A DNA stretch of 64,000 nucleotides from Methylobacteriaceae bacterium (GTDB lineage: Bacteria > Pseudomonadota > Alphaproteobacteria > Rhizobiales > Beijerinckiaceae): assembly GCA_020638195.1 (NCBI GenBank), contig JACKJC010000001.1, positions 1-64,000 of the forward strand. The letters run 5' to 3'. Made by a program: the position numbers and the translations under genes. A model generated the notes under the pieces. That model was not told the origin of the DNA and did not search any database. It saw nothing but the letters and a program-made list of their open reading frames with translations. Positions 1 through 7,728 of the stretch are shown here, in pieces; the stretch's first letter is position 1; every line of letters begins with the position of its first letter.

Positions 1-50
1 CGGCCTTGATAACTATTATTGCCCCACACATAATGCGCGCGGAGGTTGAT

Positions 51-314
51 ATGCCAATCAGCGCAGATCTGGGCGAAAAGCTCGAATCCTACGTCGATGA
101 ACTGGTTAAGGCCGGTCGCTACCACTCGAAAAGCGAGATTTTGCGGGAAGGCGTCCGGCTGGTGCAGGAGCGCGAAGTTCGCCTTGCCGCTCTCGATGAC
201 GCGCTCGCCCGCGGACTGGCCGACATCGAGGAGGGCCGCACCCGGTCGGCCACGAGCGTCTTCGACCGGCTGGAGGCAAAATACCAGTCTTTGGCGGCGC
301 GCGCGCCGGAATGA
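51..314 (+). CDS. parD: ParD-family antitoxin
   Basis: This is an 87-residue type II antitoxin. The N-terminal half looks like the ParD/CopG ribbon-helix-helix DNA-binding fold: an ISADLGEKLESYVDELV helix followed by GRYHSKSEILREGVRLVQ, which is the typical ParD sequence. The acidic C-terminal tail should wrap the toxin. I chose ATG 51 because GGAGG at 41-45 sits at good distance; in-frame TTG 6 and ATG 33 lack a comparable site. The stop overlaps the toxin start by ATGA (311-314), the usual arrangement for translational coupling in parDE operons. ParD proteins normally repress their own promoter, but the upstream region lies largely outside the window. The family call is secure; the partner is ParE by position. 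Confidence 0.9.
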   Translation: MPISADLGEKLESYVDELVKAGRYHSKSEILREGVRLVQEREVRLAALDDALARGLADIEEGRTRSATSVFDRLEAKYQSLAARAPE

Positions 315-610
315 TCGTCGAATTCGGCGCGTCCGCGGAGAGCGATCTGGAGAGGATCGGCGACCATATCGCCAAGGACAGTCCCGTCCGCGCACTATCC
401 TTCGTTCGCGAATTGCGCGAGACCTGTCTGCGGCTGGCCGATGCGCCGCAGGCTTTCCCGCTCGTCGCGCGTTACGGGAAATTTGGAATTCGCCGGCGCG
501 TCCACGGCAATTTCCTCATCTTCTATCGGGTCGAGCCGGCAAGGATCGTCGTACTGCATATCCTGCACGGCGCGATGGACTTCGAACGAGTGCTGTTTCC
601 GAATGGATGA
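311..610 (+). CDS. parE: ParE/RelE-family toxin
   Basis: This 99-residue protein of the RelE/ParE superfamily starts MIVEFGASAESDLERIGDHIA and contains the R-V-H-G-N-F-L-I-F-Y-R core and a C-terminal HILHGAMDFERVL segment typical of ParE (compare VLRVLHGRRD in family members). ParE toxins act on DNA gyrase; RelE members cleave mRNA, and the sequence here fits the ParE side better. It overlaps parD by 4 nt and its own end overlaps a possible upstream start (603) of the next gene. It appears intact. Confidence 0.88.
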   Translation: MIVEFGASAESDLERIGDHIAKDSPVRALSFVRELRETCLRLADAPQAFPLVARYGKFGIRRRVHGNFLIFYRVEPARIVVLHILHGAMDFERVLFPNG

Positions 611-632
611 AAGACCGCCAAGAGCAGCCGCC

Positions 633-1271
633 ATGCCTTCAGACGCTGTCGCTTCGCCCTCGCCTCTCGTCTTCGTTCGCCAGAAACTCGCGACGCCCGC
701 CGGCAAGCCTGCGCGGCAAACCGGCGACGATTACGCGATCGCCGACCAGCGCGACGAGGAGATCGCCGCCGCGCTCGAAGCTGCGAAGCCCGCGGCCGTA
801 CTCATCGGCCTGATCGAGCGCCCGCAGGGCGTCACGGTCTTGCTCACCGAGCGCGCCACGCACTTGCGCAGCCATTCCGGCCAGGTCGCCTTTCCCGGCG
901 GCAAGATCGATCCGGGCGAGGATGCGCTCGCCGCCGCCCTGCGCGAGGCCGAAGAGGAGATCGGCCTGCACAGCCGGCACATCGAGCCCTTCGCCGCGCT
1001 CGATCCCTATCTCTCGGGGTCGGGCTATCGCATCTCGCCCATCGTCGCGCAGATCCATCCGCCCTTCGATCTCGAGATCAACCACGAGGAAGTCGCGGAA
1101 ACCTTCGAAGCGCCCTTCGCCTTCGTCATGGACCCCGCGAACCACCAGCGCCAGTCGCGCGAATGGAAGGGCGCGATCCGCCATTTCTATGCCATGCCGT
1201 GGGAGAGCCATTATATATGGGGCGTGACGGCAGGCATCCTGCGCAACATGTACGAGAGGCTTTACACCTGA
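633..1271 (+). CDS. CoA pyrophosphatase (NudL-type Nudix hydrolase)
   Basis: A 212-residue Nudix hydrolase. The Nudix box spans about residues 89-112 (GGKIDPGEDA...REAEEEIGL: G-x5-E-x7-REUxEExGU). Just before it is the UPF0035/CoA-hydrolase signature, LLTER...LRSHSGQVAFPGG, which separates the NudL/PCD1 CoA diphosphatases from other Nudix enzymes. The expected reaction is CoA or derivatives to 4'-phosphopantetheine plus 3',5'-ADP, in the cytosol. ATG 633 starts after parE; ATG 603, inside parE, is an alternative. The end overlaps the next gene as TGATG, and the next two genes follow closely, so 633-2792 is probably one transcription unit. Confidence 0.85.
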   Translation: MPSDAVASPSPLVFVRQKLATPAGKPARQTGDDYAIADQRDEEIAAALEAAKPAAVLIGLIERPQGVTVLLTERATHLRSHSGQVAFPGGKIDPGEDALAAALREAEEEIGLHSRHIEPFAALDPYLSGSGYRISPIVAQIHPPFDLEINHEEVAETFEAPFAFVMDPANHQRQSREWKGAIRHFYAMPWESHYIWGVTAGILRNMYERLYT

Positions 1272-1531
1272 TGTGGCGCGCGTTGCTCGAGCCCCTGGCC
1301 TTCTTCGTCGCGCCCTTCGCGATCTACGTGATCTATCTTCTGGCGCGCGGCCGTCATCCGCTCAAGCCCGCGCACTGGCCGGGCGCCGCCGTCGTCAGCC
1401 TGACGATCGCCGGCCTCGTCGTCGCCATCGCCGGCATGCTGTATTTCGGCTTCGGCGCCAAGCGGTCGACCGGCGCCTATGTGCCTGCGCATGTCGAGAA
1501 CGGCAGGGTCGTACCCGGCCATTTCGAATGA
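1271..1531 (+). CDS. DUF6111-like small membrane protein
   Basis: An 86-residue protein with two predicted transmembrane segments (about residues 5-24 and 38-60) and a short hydrophilic tail. The start overlaps the stop of the CoA pyrophosphatase as TGATG, and it lies 10 nt before the CCA-adding enzyme. Small two-helix proteins between a Nudix hydrolase and pcnB/cca are common in Hyphomicrobiales and carry the DUF6111 name. Function is unknown. The family name is from memory of this gene order, not a search. Confidence 0.7.
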   Translation: MWRALLEPLAFFVAPFAIYVIYLLARGRHPLKPAHWPGAAVVSLTIAGLVVAIAGMLYFGFGAKRSTGAYVPAHVENGRVVPGHFE

Positions 1532-1541
1532 GGGATTTCGA

Positions 1542-2792
1542 ATGACGAGCCGGATCGCGCTCGCCGGCCTCCTCGCCGACCCCGCGATCACGCGCGCCTT
1601 CGCCGCGCTCGATGGCGACGGCGAGGAGACGCGCATCGTCGGCGGCGCCGTGCGCAATGCGTTGATCGGCAAGGCGACGAATGACGTCGACATGGCGACC
1701 ACGGCGACGCCCGACATCGTCATGCGGCGCGCACAGGATGCGGGCTTGCGCTGCGTGCCGACCGGCTTCGAGCATGGCACGGTGACGGTCGTCGTCGCCG
1801 GCCGCCCCTTCGAGGTCACGAGCTTGCGCGAAGATATCGAGACCGACGGACGGCGCGCGAAAGTGCGCTTCGGCCGCGATTTCGACGCCGATGCGCGCCG
1901 GCGCGATTTCACCATCAATTCCATGTCGCTCACGCGCGACGGCGTCCTTCACGATCCGCTCGGCGGCGAGGCCGATCTTGCGGCGCGGCGCGTGCGCTTC
2001 ATCGGCGACGCCGACCAGAGGATCGCGGAAGACTATCTGCGCGTGCTGCGCTTCTTCAGATTTTCCGCCGCCTATGGCGAAGGCCCGCTCGACCGCGAGG
2101 GGCTGCTGGCCGCCATTCGCGGCCGCGCGGGGCTGGAGCGCCTCTCGGCCGAGCGCGTGCATGCGGAAATAGTAAAACTGCTCGCGGCGCGACGAGGACC
2201 TGAAATCGCCCGCGAAGCGGCCGAGGCTGGCCTTCTCGATTTCTTTCTCGCGGGCGTCGCCGGGCCCGTTCGCCTCGATCGTCTGGCGGCGATCGAACAG
2301 GCGCAGCGACTCGGCCCCGATCCCGTCCTGCGCCTCGCCGCCTTCGCGGTTCTCACGACCGAGGACGCCGACCGCCTGCGCGACCGGCTGCGCCTGTCCA
2401 ACGCCGAGCACCGCCGCCTGCATGCGGCGGCGGGCGCGCTGGAACGTCTGCACGGCCGCGCGACCCCGCCGCAAGGAACCGAGCTCGCGGAGCTTGTCTT
2501 TGCGCGCGGCGCCGACGCCGTTGTGGACGCGCTCGTCCTGGCGCACGCGGAATCCGCCGCGTCGCCGGTCGACGCCGCTTGGCGCACGGCGCGTGAAGCC
2601 GCGCAATCCCTGCGCGAGCTGAAACTGCCCGTCAGCGGCGACGATCTGAAACAGCGCGGCGTGACGGAAGGCCGCGCCATTGGCGCGACGCTCAAGACGC
2701 TTCAGGCAAAATGGATCCGGGCCGGCTTTCCGCGCGATCCCGCGATCATCGCGCGCCTCATCGACGAGGCCATCGCCGCGCGCGAAAATTGA
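1542..2792 (+). CDS. cca: CCA tRNA nucleotidyltransferase
   Basis: A 416-residue class II tRNA nucleotidyltransferase/poly(A) polymerase-family protein. It has the nucleotidyltransferase G-G-A-V-R-N motif near residues 34-39, the metal-binding D-x-D (D48, D50 in NDVDMATTATP) and the R-R-D-F-T-I-N segment at about 120-126 used for nucleotide selection. It should add or repair the 3'-CCA of tRNAs. ATG 1542 was chosen over upstream in-frame starts because it follows the previous stop and leads straight into the conserved domain. It is the last gene of the run with the Nudix and DUF6111 genes, a common alphaproteobacterial order. The tRNA in this window (34827) encodes its own CCA, so the role here is likely mostly repair. 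Confidence 0.9.
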   Translation: MTSRIALAGLLADPAITRAFAALDGDGEETRIVGGAVRNALIGKATNDVDMATTATPDIVMRRAQDAGLRCVPTGFEHGTVTVVVAGRPFEVTSLREDIETDGRRAKVRFGRDFDADARRRDFTINSMSLTRDGVLHDPLGGEADLAARRVRFIGDADQRIAEDYLRVLRFFRFSAAYGEGPLDREGLLAAIRGRAGLERLSAERVHAEIVKLLAARRGPEIAREAAEAGLLDFFLAGVAGPVRLDRLAAIEQAQRLGPDPVLRLAAFAVLTTEDADRLRDRLRLSNAEHRRLHAAAGALERLHGRATPPQGTELAELVFARGADAVVDALVLAHAESAASPVDAAWRTAREAAQSLRELKLPVSGDDLKQRGVTEGRAIGATLKTLQAKWIRAGFPRDPAIIARLIDEAIAAREN

Positions 2793-2850
2793 GCAAGGTT
2801 TTCGCGAGACGCTAACGCAATCTTAGGCTTGACCGCGCGATACCAGCGCC

Positions 2851-3180
2851 ATGGTCAGCGTCCCGCGTTCCCCCTCGCCCGTTCATTCCGCGCTCGCGCA
2901 TCTCAGGCGCATCGTGTCGCAGACCGACTGGGATTCGCGCCCGACCTTCTGCTATCGCCTGCGCGCCACCGTGCGCGAAACGCTCGCCAACATTCCGCGC
3001 AACGAGGAGCTCGACCAGCGCGCCCGCGCGGTCATTCGCGCGGCCGAACATTTCGCCAACGCCTTGCGCCCGAATTTCACGCCGGTGGCGGTCGAACTGA
3101 TGGCGCGCATCGACGAACTGGAATTCGCCTGTGAGAAGTCGATCGCGGCGAAGTCCGGCGATCATGCCCAAGCCGCGTGA
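2851..3180 (+). CDS. Conserved hypothetical protein, 109 aa
   Basis: Unrecognised 109-residue soluble protein, mostly helical in appearance, with no signal peptide or membrane segment. Codon use resembles the neighbours. It begins 58 nt after cca and ends 3 nt before the stop of the convergent L,D-transpeptidase. The central part (IPRNEELDQRARAVIRAAEH) looks like a short helical repeat. No motif suggests a function. Confidence 0.55.
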   Translation: MVSVPRSPSPVHSALAHLRRIVSQTDWDSRPTFCYRLRATVRETLANIPRNEELDQRARAVIRAAEHFANALRPNFTPVAVELMARIDELEFACEKSIAAKSGDHAQAA

Positions 3181-3183
3181 CAA

Positions 3184-4425
3184 TCACCAGCCGGCGATGC
3201 GCTTGCAGGCGGAGCTGGCGTTGAACGCGTATTTCCCATTGCAGGCATAGGCCGTCGGCGGCTCGCCCGTTTTCTCGAACAGATCGTAGCCTTGCTTCAG
3301 ATTGCGCCAGAAGGGCGCATATTGCTCCTGCCCGCTCGACGCGAAGGCGAGCAGGCCGGCGCCCGTTTCGCTGGCGAGCTTCGACGCCGTCATGCGGAAC
3401 GGAAAGATGTGCACCGGCACTTCCTTCTGCCCGTTGGCGATTGCGGCGGCGACGTAATTGTAGATTTCCTCGATGCCCCGATCGGTCATGGCGTAGCAGC
3501 CGACCGACTGGCAATCGCCATGCACCATCAGCGCGGCGCCGGTGTAGCCGAGCTGCTTGTCCAGCGCATTGGGGAAGCCGACATTGAAGGCGCGATAATA
3601 TTTCGACTTGGGATGCAGCTGCTTCGCCGAAACCGAATAGAACCCCTCCGGCGACTGATAGTCGCCCTCGCGCTTTTTCGGCCCGAGATGGCCCGACCAT
3701 TTACAGATCGGGTAGGTCTTGTAGAGCGCGAGCCGCTCGCCCTTGCGCAGCCAGAGTTCGAGCTCGCCCTCTTTCTTGAAGATTCGCACATAGGCCTGCT
3801 GCCCCTTGGCGAAGGGAACGTCGGCGACAGGGGGCTTGTCGACGATGGTTGGCGCAGGTCCGGGCGTCGGCGTCGGCTCGACCAGCGGCGGCTTCGTCTC
3901 GGGCGAAGGCGCGACCGCGGCGGGCGCGAGCGAAGCCACCACGACGCGCTCGCCTGCGGGTGCGCCGAGATCGTCCGGCCGCAGCGGCGGCAGCGGCGGG
4001 TCGATCAGCGTGAGGAGGTCGCGCGGGCGGGTCGGCGGCAAAGGCGCGGCGGGAATGGCGGCAAGGGGCGCGCCTTCGTCCGCGGGAATTGCCGCGACGA
4101 CAGCCGGCGCCTCGGCTGGCTGCTGTTCGACCGGCTGCGGCGCCGCCGGCGCGACTGCGTTCGCGGAGGGCTCGCGCGCGGGCAGATAGCTGCGCAGCCG
4201 CAGCGCCGGCGCGAAAACCGACTGGGGGCCGAGACTGGCGAGCTGAATGGAGTTCGGCTCTCGCTCCCGCGCCGCTTGACGAAGCGCCGGGGCTGCGATT
4301 TGCGGCTCGACAGTCGCGGCCGCGCTCGCCGTCTCCCACGGCGCTAGGCGCGCCAAGGCTACGCCGGCCGCGACAGGAATCGCGACCAGACCAGCAACCA
4401 GAATCACGGCGCGGCGTTGTTTCAT
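3184..4425 (-). CDS. L,D-transpeptidase, YafK/YkuD family, with proline-rich linker
   Basis: A 413-residue exported enzyme. It starts with a hydrophobic signal/anchor (residues 7-25), followed by a long Ala/Pro-rich linker to about residue 200. A C-terminal catalytic domain carries the L,D-transpeptidase signature: His302 in MVHGDCQS and the likely nucleophile Cys310 in SVGCYAMTD. This YafK-like form (HGDC...VGC) forms or trims 3-3 peptidoglycan crosslinks or attaches envelope proteins to the wall. ATG 4425 is preferred over 4497 because the signal sequence begins there. The linker length suggests it spans the periplasm. It is one of two L,D-transpeptidase genes in the window (the other at 10690). 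Confidence 0.85.
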   Translation of the reverse strand: MKQRRAVILVAGLVAIPVAAGVALARLAPWETASAAATVEPQIAAPALRQAAREREPNSIQLASLGPQSVFAPALRLRSYLPAREPSANAVAPAAPQPVEQQPAEAPAVVAAIPADEGAPLAAIPAAPLPPTRPRDLLTLIDPPLPPLRPDDLGAPAGERVVVASLAPAAVAPSPETKPPLVEPTPTPGPAPTIVDKPPVADVPFAKGQQAYVRIFKKEGELELWLRKGERLALYKTYPICKWSGHLGPKKREGDYQSPEGFYSVSAKQLHPKSKYYRAFNVGFPNALDKQLGYTGAALMVHGDCQSVGCYAMTDRGIEEIYNYVAAAIANGQKEVPVHIFPFRMTASKLASETGAGLLAFASSGQEQYAPFWRNLKQGYDLFEKTGEPPTAYACNGKYAFNASSACKRIAGW

Positions 4426-4618
4426 CGGAAACGTCGTCCAGCCAATCGAAAAGCCATTATGGCATGCCGCCACATCTTCCGGCAGCATTTCGATCAAATC
4501 GCGGCAGCTTCTTAGGGCTTTTCAAGACATCGCGCCAGTCGGCCCCCCGTGCGGCGAATCGACTCGCGGCCGTCCTGCCCACAGGCTATCCTTGGCGCCA
4601 GCCCCCGGGAGCATGGCT

Positions 4619-4888
4619 ATGAATGACGATTCCGTGGTTCGGCGGCGCGCGGGTCCCGGAGATCTCGCGCGCCGGCTCGGCGCCCGCAGCCGCAGCCGCC
4701 CGCGCGAACAAGGCAGCGCCTGGCGGCGCGAGACCTTTCGCCTGCCGCGTCTCGAGGCCCGCGCCAAGGCGCGCGAATGGTTCGATCTCTATCCCAAGGC
4801 CGCCTATATGACCGAGATCGAGTTCTGGCGGGTCTGCGAGAACGGCGAGATCGAATTCACGATTAGGCGGCTGCCGAGCGCCGACTGA
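4619..4888 (+). CDS. Hypothetical protein, 89 aa
   Basis: A short basic protein, Arg-rich in its first half and ending YMTEIEFWRVCENGEIEFTIRRLPSAD. ATG 4619 has GGGAG upstream at suitable distance; ATG 4613 is an in-frame alternative. No family recognised. It is divergent from the L,D-transpeptidase and convergent with the SDR gene, 9 nt away. The non-random codon use and conserved-looking C-terminus support a real gene, but confidence is moderate. Confidence 0.45.
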   Translation: MNDDSVVRRRAGPGDLARRLGARSRSRPREQGSAWRRETFRLPRLEARAKAREWFDLYPKAAYMTEIEFWRVCENGEIEFTIRRLPSAD

Positions 4889-4897
4889 GGCGCAGCT

Positions 4898-5641
4898 TCA
4901 AGCGCCCGCCCACGCCAGATGCTGGCCCGCATCGACCGCGATGATCTGACCAGTGACCCCTGGCGCCGCCATCAGCCAGGCGACCGCATCCGCGATTTCG
5001 CTGAGATCGATCGCCCGACGCAGCGGCGCGACCGCAACCTCCGCATCGAAGGCCGCCTGCCCCTCGTTGGCGTTGGGCAGGACCGGGCCCGGCCCCACCG
5101 CATTGACCCGCACGCGCGGCGCATAGGCCTGCGCCATCGTGCGCGTCGCCGCCCACAGCGCCGCTTTCGAGATCGAATAGCTGAAATAATGCGGGTCAGG
5201 CCGCAGCACGCGCTGATCGATCAGATTGACGATCGACCCGGTTGCGTCCGCCGGCAGGGCGGCTGCGAAGGCCTGCGCCAGCAGCAGAGGCGCTCGCAGA
5301 TTGATCGCCATGTTGCGGTCGAACTCCTCCGCGCGGAAATCGGCCGCCGTGTCGAGCTCGAAAATCGAGGCGTTATTGACGAGATGCGTCAGCGGCCCGA
5401 GCGCAGCCGCCGCGCGCGAGATAAGCGCGATTGCCTGCGCGGGATCGGCGAGATCGGCGGCGAGCGCCACGGCCCGCCCACCGCGCGCCGCGATCTCCGC
5501 GGCAAGCCGCTCCGCCTCGGGCAGCGACCGCGCGCTCGCATGGATCGCGACCGCCCGACCGTCGCGCGCCAGACGCTCGACGATCGCGCCGCCGATCCGC
5601 CGCGCCGCGCCCGTCACCAGAACCGCTCCGCCCTGCCCCAT
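4898..5641 (-). CDS. Short-chain dehydrogenase/reductase (FolM-like)
   Basis: A 247-residue classical SDR. The nucleotide-binding glycine motif VTGAARRIGGAI is at residues 9-20, NNAS near 88-91, and the active site Y-x3-K is in YSISKAAL. The TGAARRIG motif with an Arg after the first Gly block and the phrase NLIDQRVLRPDPHYFSY are typical of the FolM/pteridine-reductase-like SDRs of alphaproteobacteria, which use NADPH. Substrate is uncertain; reduction of a pterin is a family-based guess. Confidence 0.75.
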   Translation of the reverse strand: MGQGGAVLVTGAARRIGGAIVERLARDGRAVAIHASARSLPEAERLAAEIAARGGRAVALAADLADPAQAIALISRAAAALGPLTHLVNNASIFELDTAADFRAEEFDRNMAINLRAPLLLAQAFAAALPADATGSIVNLIDQRVLRPDPHYFSYSISKAALWAATRTMAQAYAPRVRVNAVGPGPVLPNANEGQAAFDAEVAVAPLRRAIDLSEIADAVAWLMAAPGVTGQIIAVDAGQHLAWAGA

Positions 5642-5969
5642 CGTCTCTCCCCGCTCTCCATCTTAACCGATCCGAGCCGCCTGCCTATAAACGAGGCCAC
5701 CGCAGGCGTCGAACCACATATTTTAACGTCAGATTAACCCTGTTAGACCCTCGAAACGGCTTCTACATTTTTCAATCGCCACAAATTAATGTATTAAGAG
5801 CGCAATAATAAAATATTTATGATATTATACGTTCAATTATCATGCTAATACATTCGCCGCAAGGTCGCCATATTACTGAACGCCGCGATGGTAAGCGTTC
5901 GTTTACCTGAACGTTTCAATAACGAGTCACGAAGAAAACGATGTTCTTGTTGCGTTGCGGAGTATGACG
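5642..5969. promoter_or_regulatory. AT-rich leader upstream of outer membrane protein gene
   Basis: A 328-nt gap with no gene. It is strikingly AT-rich against the GC-rich surroundings: the 60 bases at 5761-5820 are about 23 % G+C by my count, and 5821-5880 about 37 %. It must hold the promoter of the porin-like gene at 5970 and of the divergent SDR. An inverted repeat, CGTTC at 5896-5900 and GAACG at 5909-5913 separated by 8 nt, lies about 60 nt before the start codon and could be an operator or leader hairpin. No single -35/-10 pair can be picked with certainty. Confidence 0.5.
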
Positions 5970-6659
5970 ATGAAAAAGCTTCTTCTGGCGAGCGTGGCCC
6001 TGGCGAGCGTTGTCGCCGCCGGCGCGGCTTCGGCGGCCGACCTTCCGAGCCACCGCGCGCCGAGTTCCTACGACTATGCGGCGCCCGCCCCGGTCTTCAC
6101 CTGGACGGGCTTCTATCTCGGCCTCAACGCCGGCTATGGGTGGGGCTCGTTCACTAACGGCTCGGATCAGCTCTTCGGCAAGCCCTCGGGCTTTTCGGGC
6201 GGCGTCACCGGCGGCTTCAACTGGCAGGCCGCGCAGAATTTCGTACTCGGCCTCGAAGGCGACTGGGACCTGACCGGCATCAACAATCACACTCAGCTGC
6301 CCTTCTTCGGCTTCAACGGCGGCGGCAAGCTGACGAGCCTCGCCACCATCCGCGGCCGTCTCGGTTTCGCGGCCGACCGCGCGCTCATCTACGCCACGGG
6401 CGGTCTTGCCCTGGGCTCGGTCAGCGTCAACGTCAACGACTGGCGGGCCGTGCCGTTCTTCGGCTCGAGCTCCAGCTTCCAGGCGGGCTGGGCGCTCGGC
6501 GCCGGCCTCGAATACGCCTTCACCGACCGCATTTCCGGCAAGGCCGAATACATGTTCACCTCGCTCGGCTCGAAGGAGCTCTTCGCCTTCACGCCGGACT
6601 GGGTCAACGCCGGCCTCAACGTCTCGCAGATCCGCGCGGGCGTGAACTACCACTTCTAG
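5970..6659 (+). CDS. Outer membrane beta-barrel protein, Omp25/Omp31-like
   Basis: A 229-residue outer membrane protein. The signal peptide MKKLLLASVALASVVAAG...ASA ends near residue 22. The rest is an 8-stranded type barrel with TGFYLGLNAGYGWG near the mature N-terminus, alternating aromatic/Gly strands (RGRLGFAADRALIYATGGLALG) and the C-terminal Phe of ...AGVNYHF needed for insertion by the Bam machinery. This is the porin/adhesin-like Omp25/Omp31/RopB family abundant in Hyphomicrobiales. ATG 5970 was chosen because GGAG at 5959-5962 is well spaced and the signal peptide starts there; ATG 5964 is possible. A strong terminator follows. Confidence 0.88.
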   Translation: MKKLLLASVALASVVAAGAASAADLPSHRAPSSYDYAAPAPVFTWTGFYLGLNAGYGWGSFTNGSDQLFGKPSGFSGGVTGGFNWQAAQNFVLGLEGDWDLTGINNHTQLPFFGFNGGGKLTSLATIRGRLGFAADRALIYATGGLALGSVSVNVNDWRAVPFFGSSSSFQAGWALGAGLEYAFTDRISGKAEYMFTSLGSKELFAFTPDWVNAGLNVSQIRAGVNYHF

Positions 6660-6695
6660 AAAAACGCCTCCAGAAGCAGCTACTCTCCAGCGACT

Positions 6696-6722
6696 GGCCC
6701 GGCGGAAACGCCGGGCCTTTTT
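6696..6722 (+). terminator. Rho-independent terminator of the porin gene
   Basis: A 9-bp perfect stem (GGCCCGGCG / CGCCGGGCC) with a GAAA tetraloop is followed by TTTTT at 6718-6722, 37 nt after the porin stop codon. The stop of the convergent rlmJ lies immediately beyond. Confidence 0.92.
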
Positions 6723-6725
6723 GCG

Positions 6726-7718
6726 TCAGCCGCCGAACGATTCGATCAGATGCGCGCCAGCTCCCGGCGCCCGTTCGAGCAGGCGCACGAGCGCCGGCAG
6801 GAGAATGCGCGCCTCGTCTTGCAGAACGAAGGGCGGATTGACGACGACGAGGCCTGTGCGCGCGAGCCCATCGCCCATCGGCGCGATCGCCAGTTCGAGC
6901 CTGAGCGCGCTCTTCGCCCCGCTCGCACGCACGGCTTTCCAGAGACCCTCAGCGTCGCGCGCATCCTTCACCGGATACCAGAGCGCATAGACGCCCGTGC
7001 TCCATTTGGCGAAGGCGCCCGCGAAACTCTTCGCGAGACGCACAAATTCGTCGCGCGCCTCGTAGGGCGGATCGACCAGCGCGAGCCCGCGCCGCTCGGG
7101 CGGCGGGACGAAGGCGCCGAGCGCAGTCCACCCGTCGAGGTCGAGCGTCTTGACGCGCCGATCGCGCGCGAACCGCGTTTTGAGCGCAGCGAAGGCGGCG
7201 GGGTGCTTTTCGCAGAAGACAAGCCTGTCGGCTTTTCTCGCGAACTTTTGCGCGATGACGGGCGAGCCGGGATAAATCTTCGGCCGTCCCCCGGCATCGC
7301 AAACACCGACGAGATCGAGGTAGGGAGCGAGGAGCGCGCCTGCGGCACTATCAAGTGACTTCGCCGCGACGACGGTGAGGCTCCCTCCCCCCCTGTGGGG
7401 GAGGGCGGGGGTGGGGGGTCGCGCGATCTCGCCAGATTGCGCGACCCCCTCCCCTACCCCTCCCCACAGGGGGGAGGGGTCTAGACCCTTGCCGTACGCT
7501 TGGTTCGGAATACTGCACAACTTGCCGATCCCATCCCGCCATTCCCCCGTGCGATCGACTTCTTCGCGCGAAAGATCGTAGGCGCCTTCGCCGGCATGCG
7601 TGTCGATCACGCGATAGGGCGCGTCCTTGCGATTGAGATAGATGAGCATGCGCGCGAGCAGCGCATGTTTGAACACGTCGGCGAAATTGCCGGCATGGAA
7701 GACGTGGGCGTAATTCAA
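6726..7718 (-). CDS. rlmJ: 23S rRNA (adenine(2030)-N6)-methyltransferase with in-frame repeat insertion
   Basis: A 330-residue RlmJ methyltransferase. N-terminal NYAHVFHAGNFADVFKHALL, the DTHAGEGAYDLS motif and the catalytic ALVDPPYE near the middle identify the family. It methylates A2030 of 23S rRNA using S-adenosylmethionine. The start is TTG 7718, since the family always begins M-N/L-Y-x-H-x-F-H. The protein is about 50 residues longer than E. coli RlmJ (280 aa as I recall). The excess lies at residues ~68-118, between GIGKL and AGALLAPYLDLV, and is made largely of a palindromic repeat (7380-7482) read in frame. All catalytic motifs remain intact, so the gene may still work. Confidence 0.88.
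   Translation of the reverse strand: MNYAHVFHAGNFADVFKHALLARMLIYLNRKDAPYRVIDTHAGEGAYDLSREEVDRTGEWRDGIGKLCSIPNQAYGKGLDPSPLWGGVGEGVAQSGEIARPPTPALPHRGGGSLTVVAAKSLDSAAGALLAPYLDLVGVCDAGGRPKIYPGSPVIAQKFARKADRLVFCEKHPAAFAALKTRFARDRRVKTLDLDGWTALGAFVPPPERRGLALVDPPYEARDEFVRLAKSFAGAFAKWSTGVYALWYPVKDARDAEGLWKAVRASGAKSALRLELAIAPMGDGLARTGLVVVNPPFVLQDEARILLPALVRLLERAPGAGAHLIESFGG
7380..7482. repeat. Family B palindromic repeat pair inserted inside rlmJ
   Basis: Two inverted copies of the CTCCCC...GGGGAG palindrome face each other across a short centre (GTCGCGCGATCTCGCC / GATTGCGCGACCCCC). The element is translated in frame as about 34 residues (rlmJ residues 80-113, reading PSPLWGGVGEG ... PTPALPHRGGG). 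Related single copies lie at 39886, 43414, 47829 and 59249, all intergenic. The length keeps the reading frame open. Confidence 0.85.
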
Positions 7719-7728
7719 GACGCGTCGC

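Noticed and set aside
1395..2606. A 403-residue minus-strand frame over cca
   Set aside because: Antisense to the CCA-adding enzyme with no recognisable domain.
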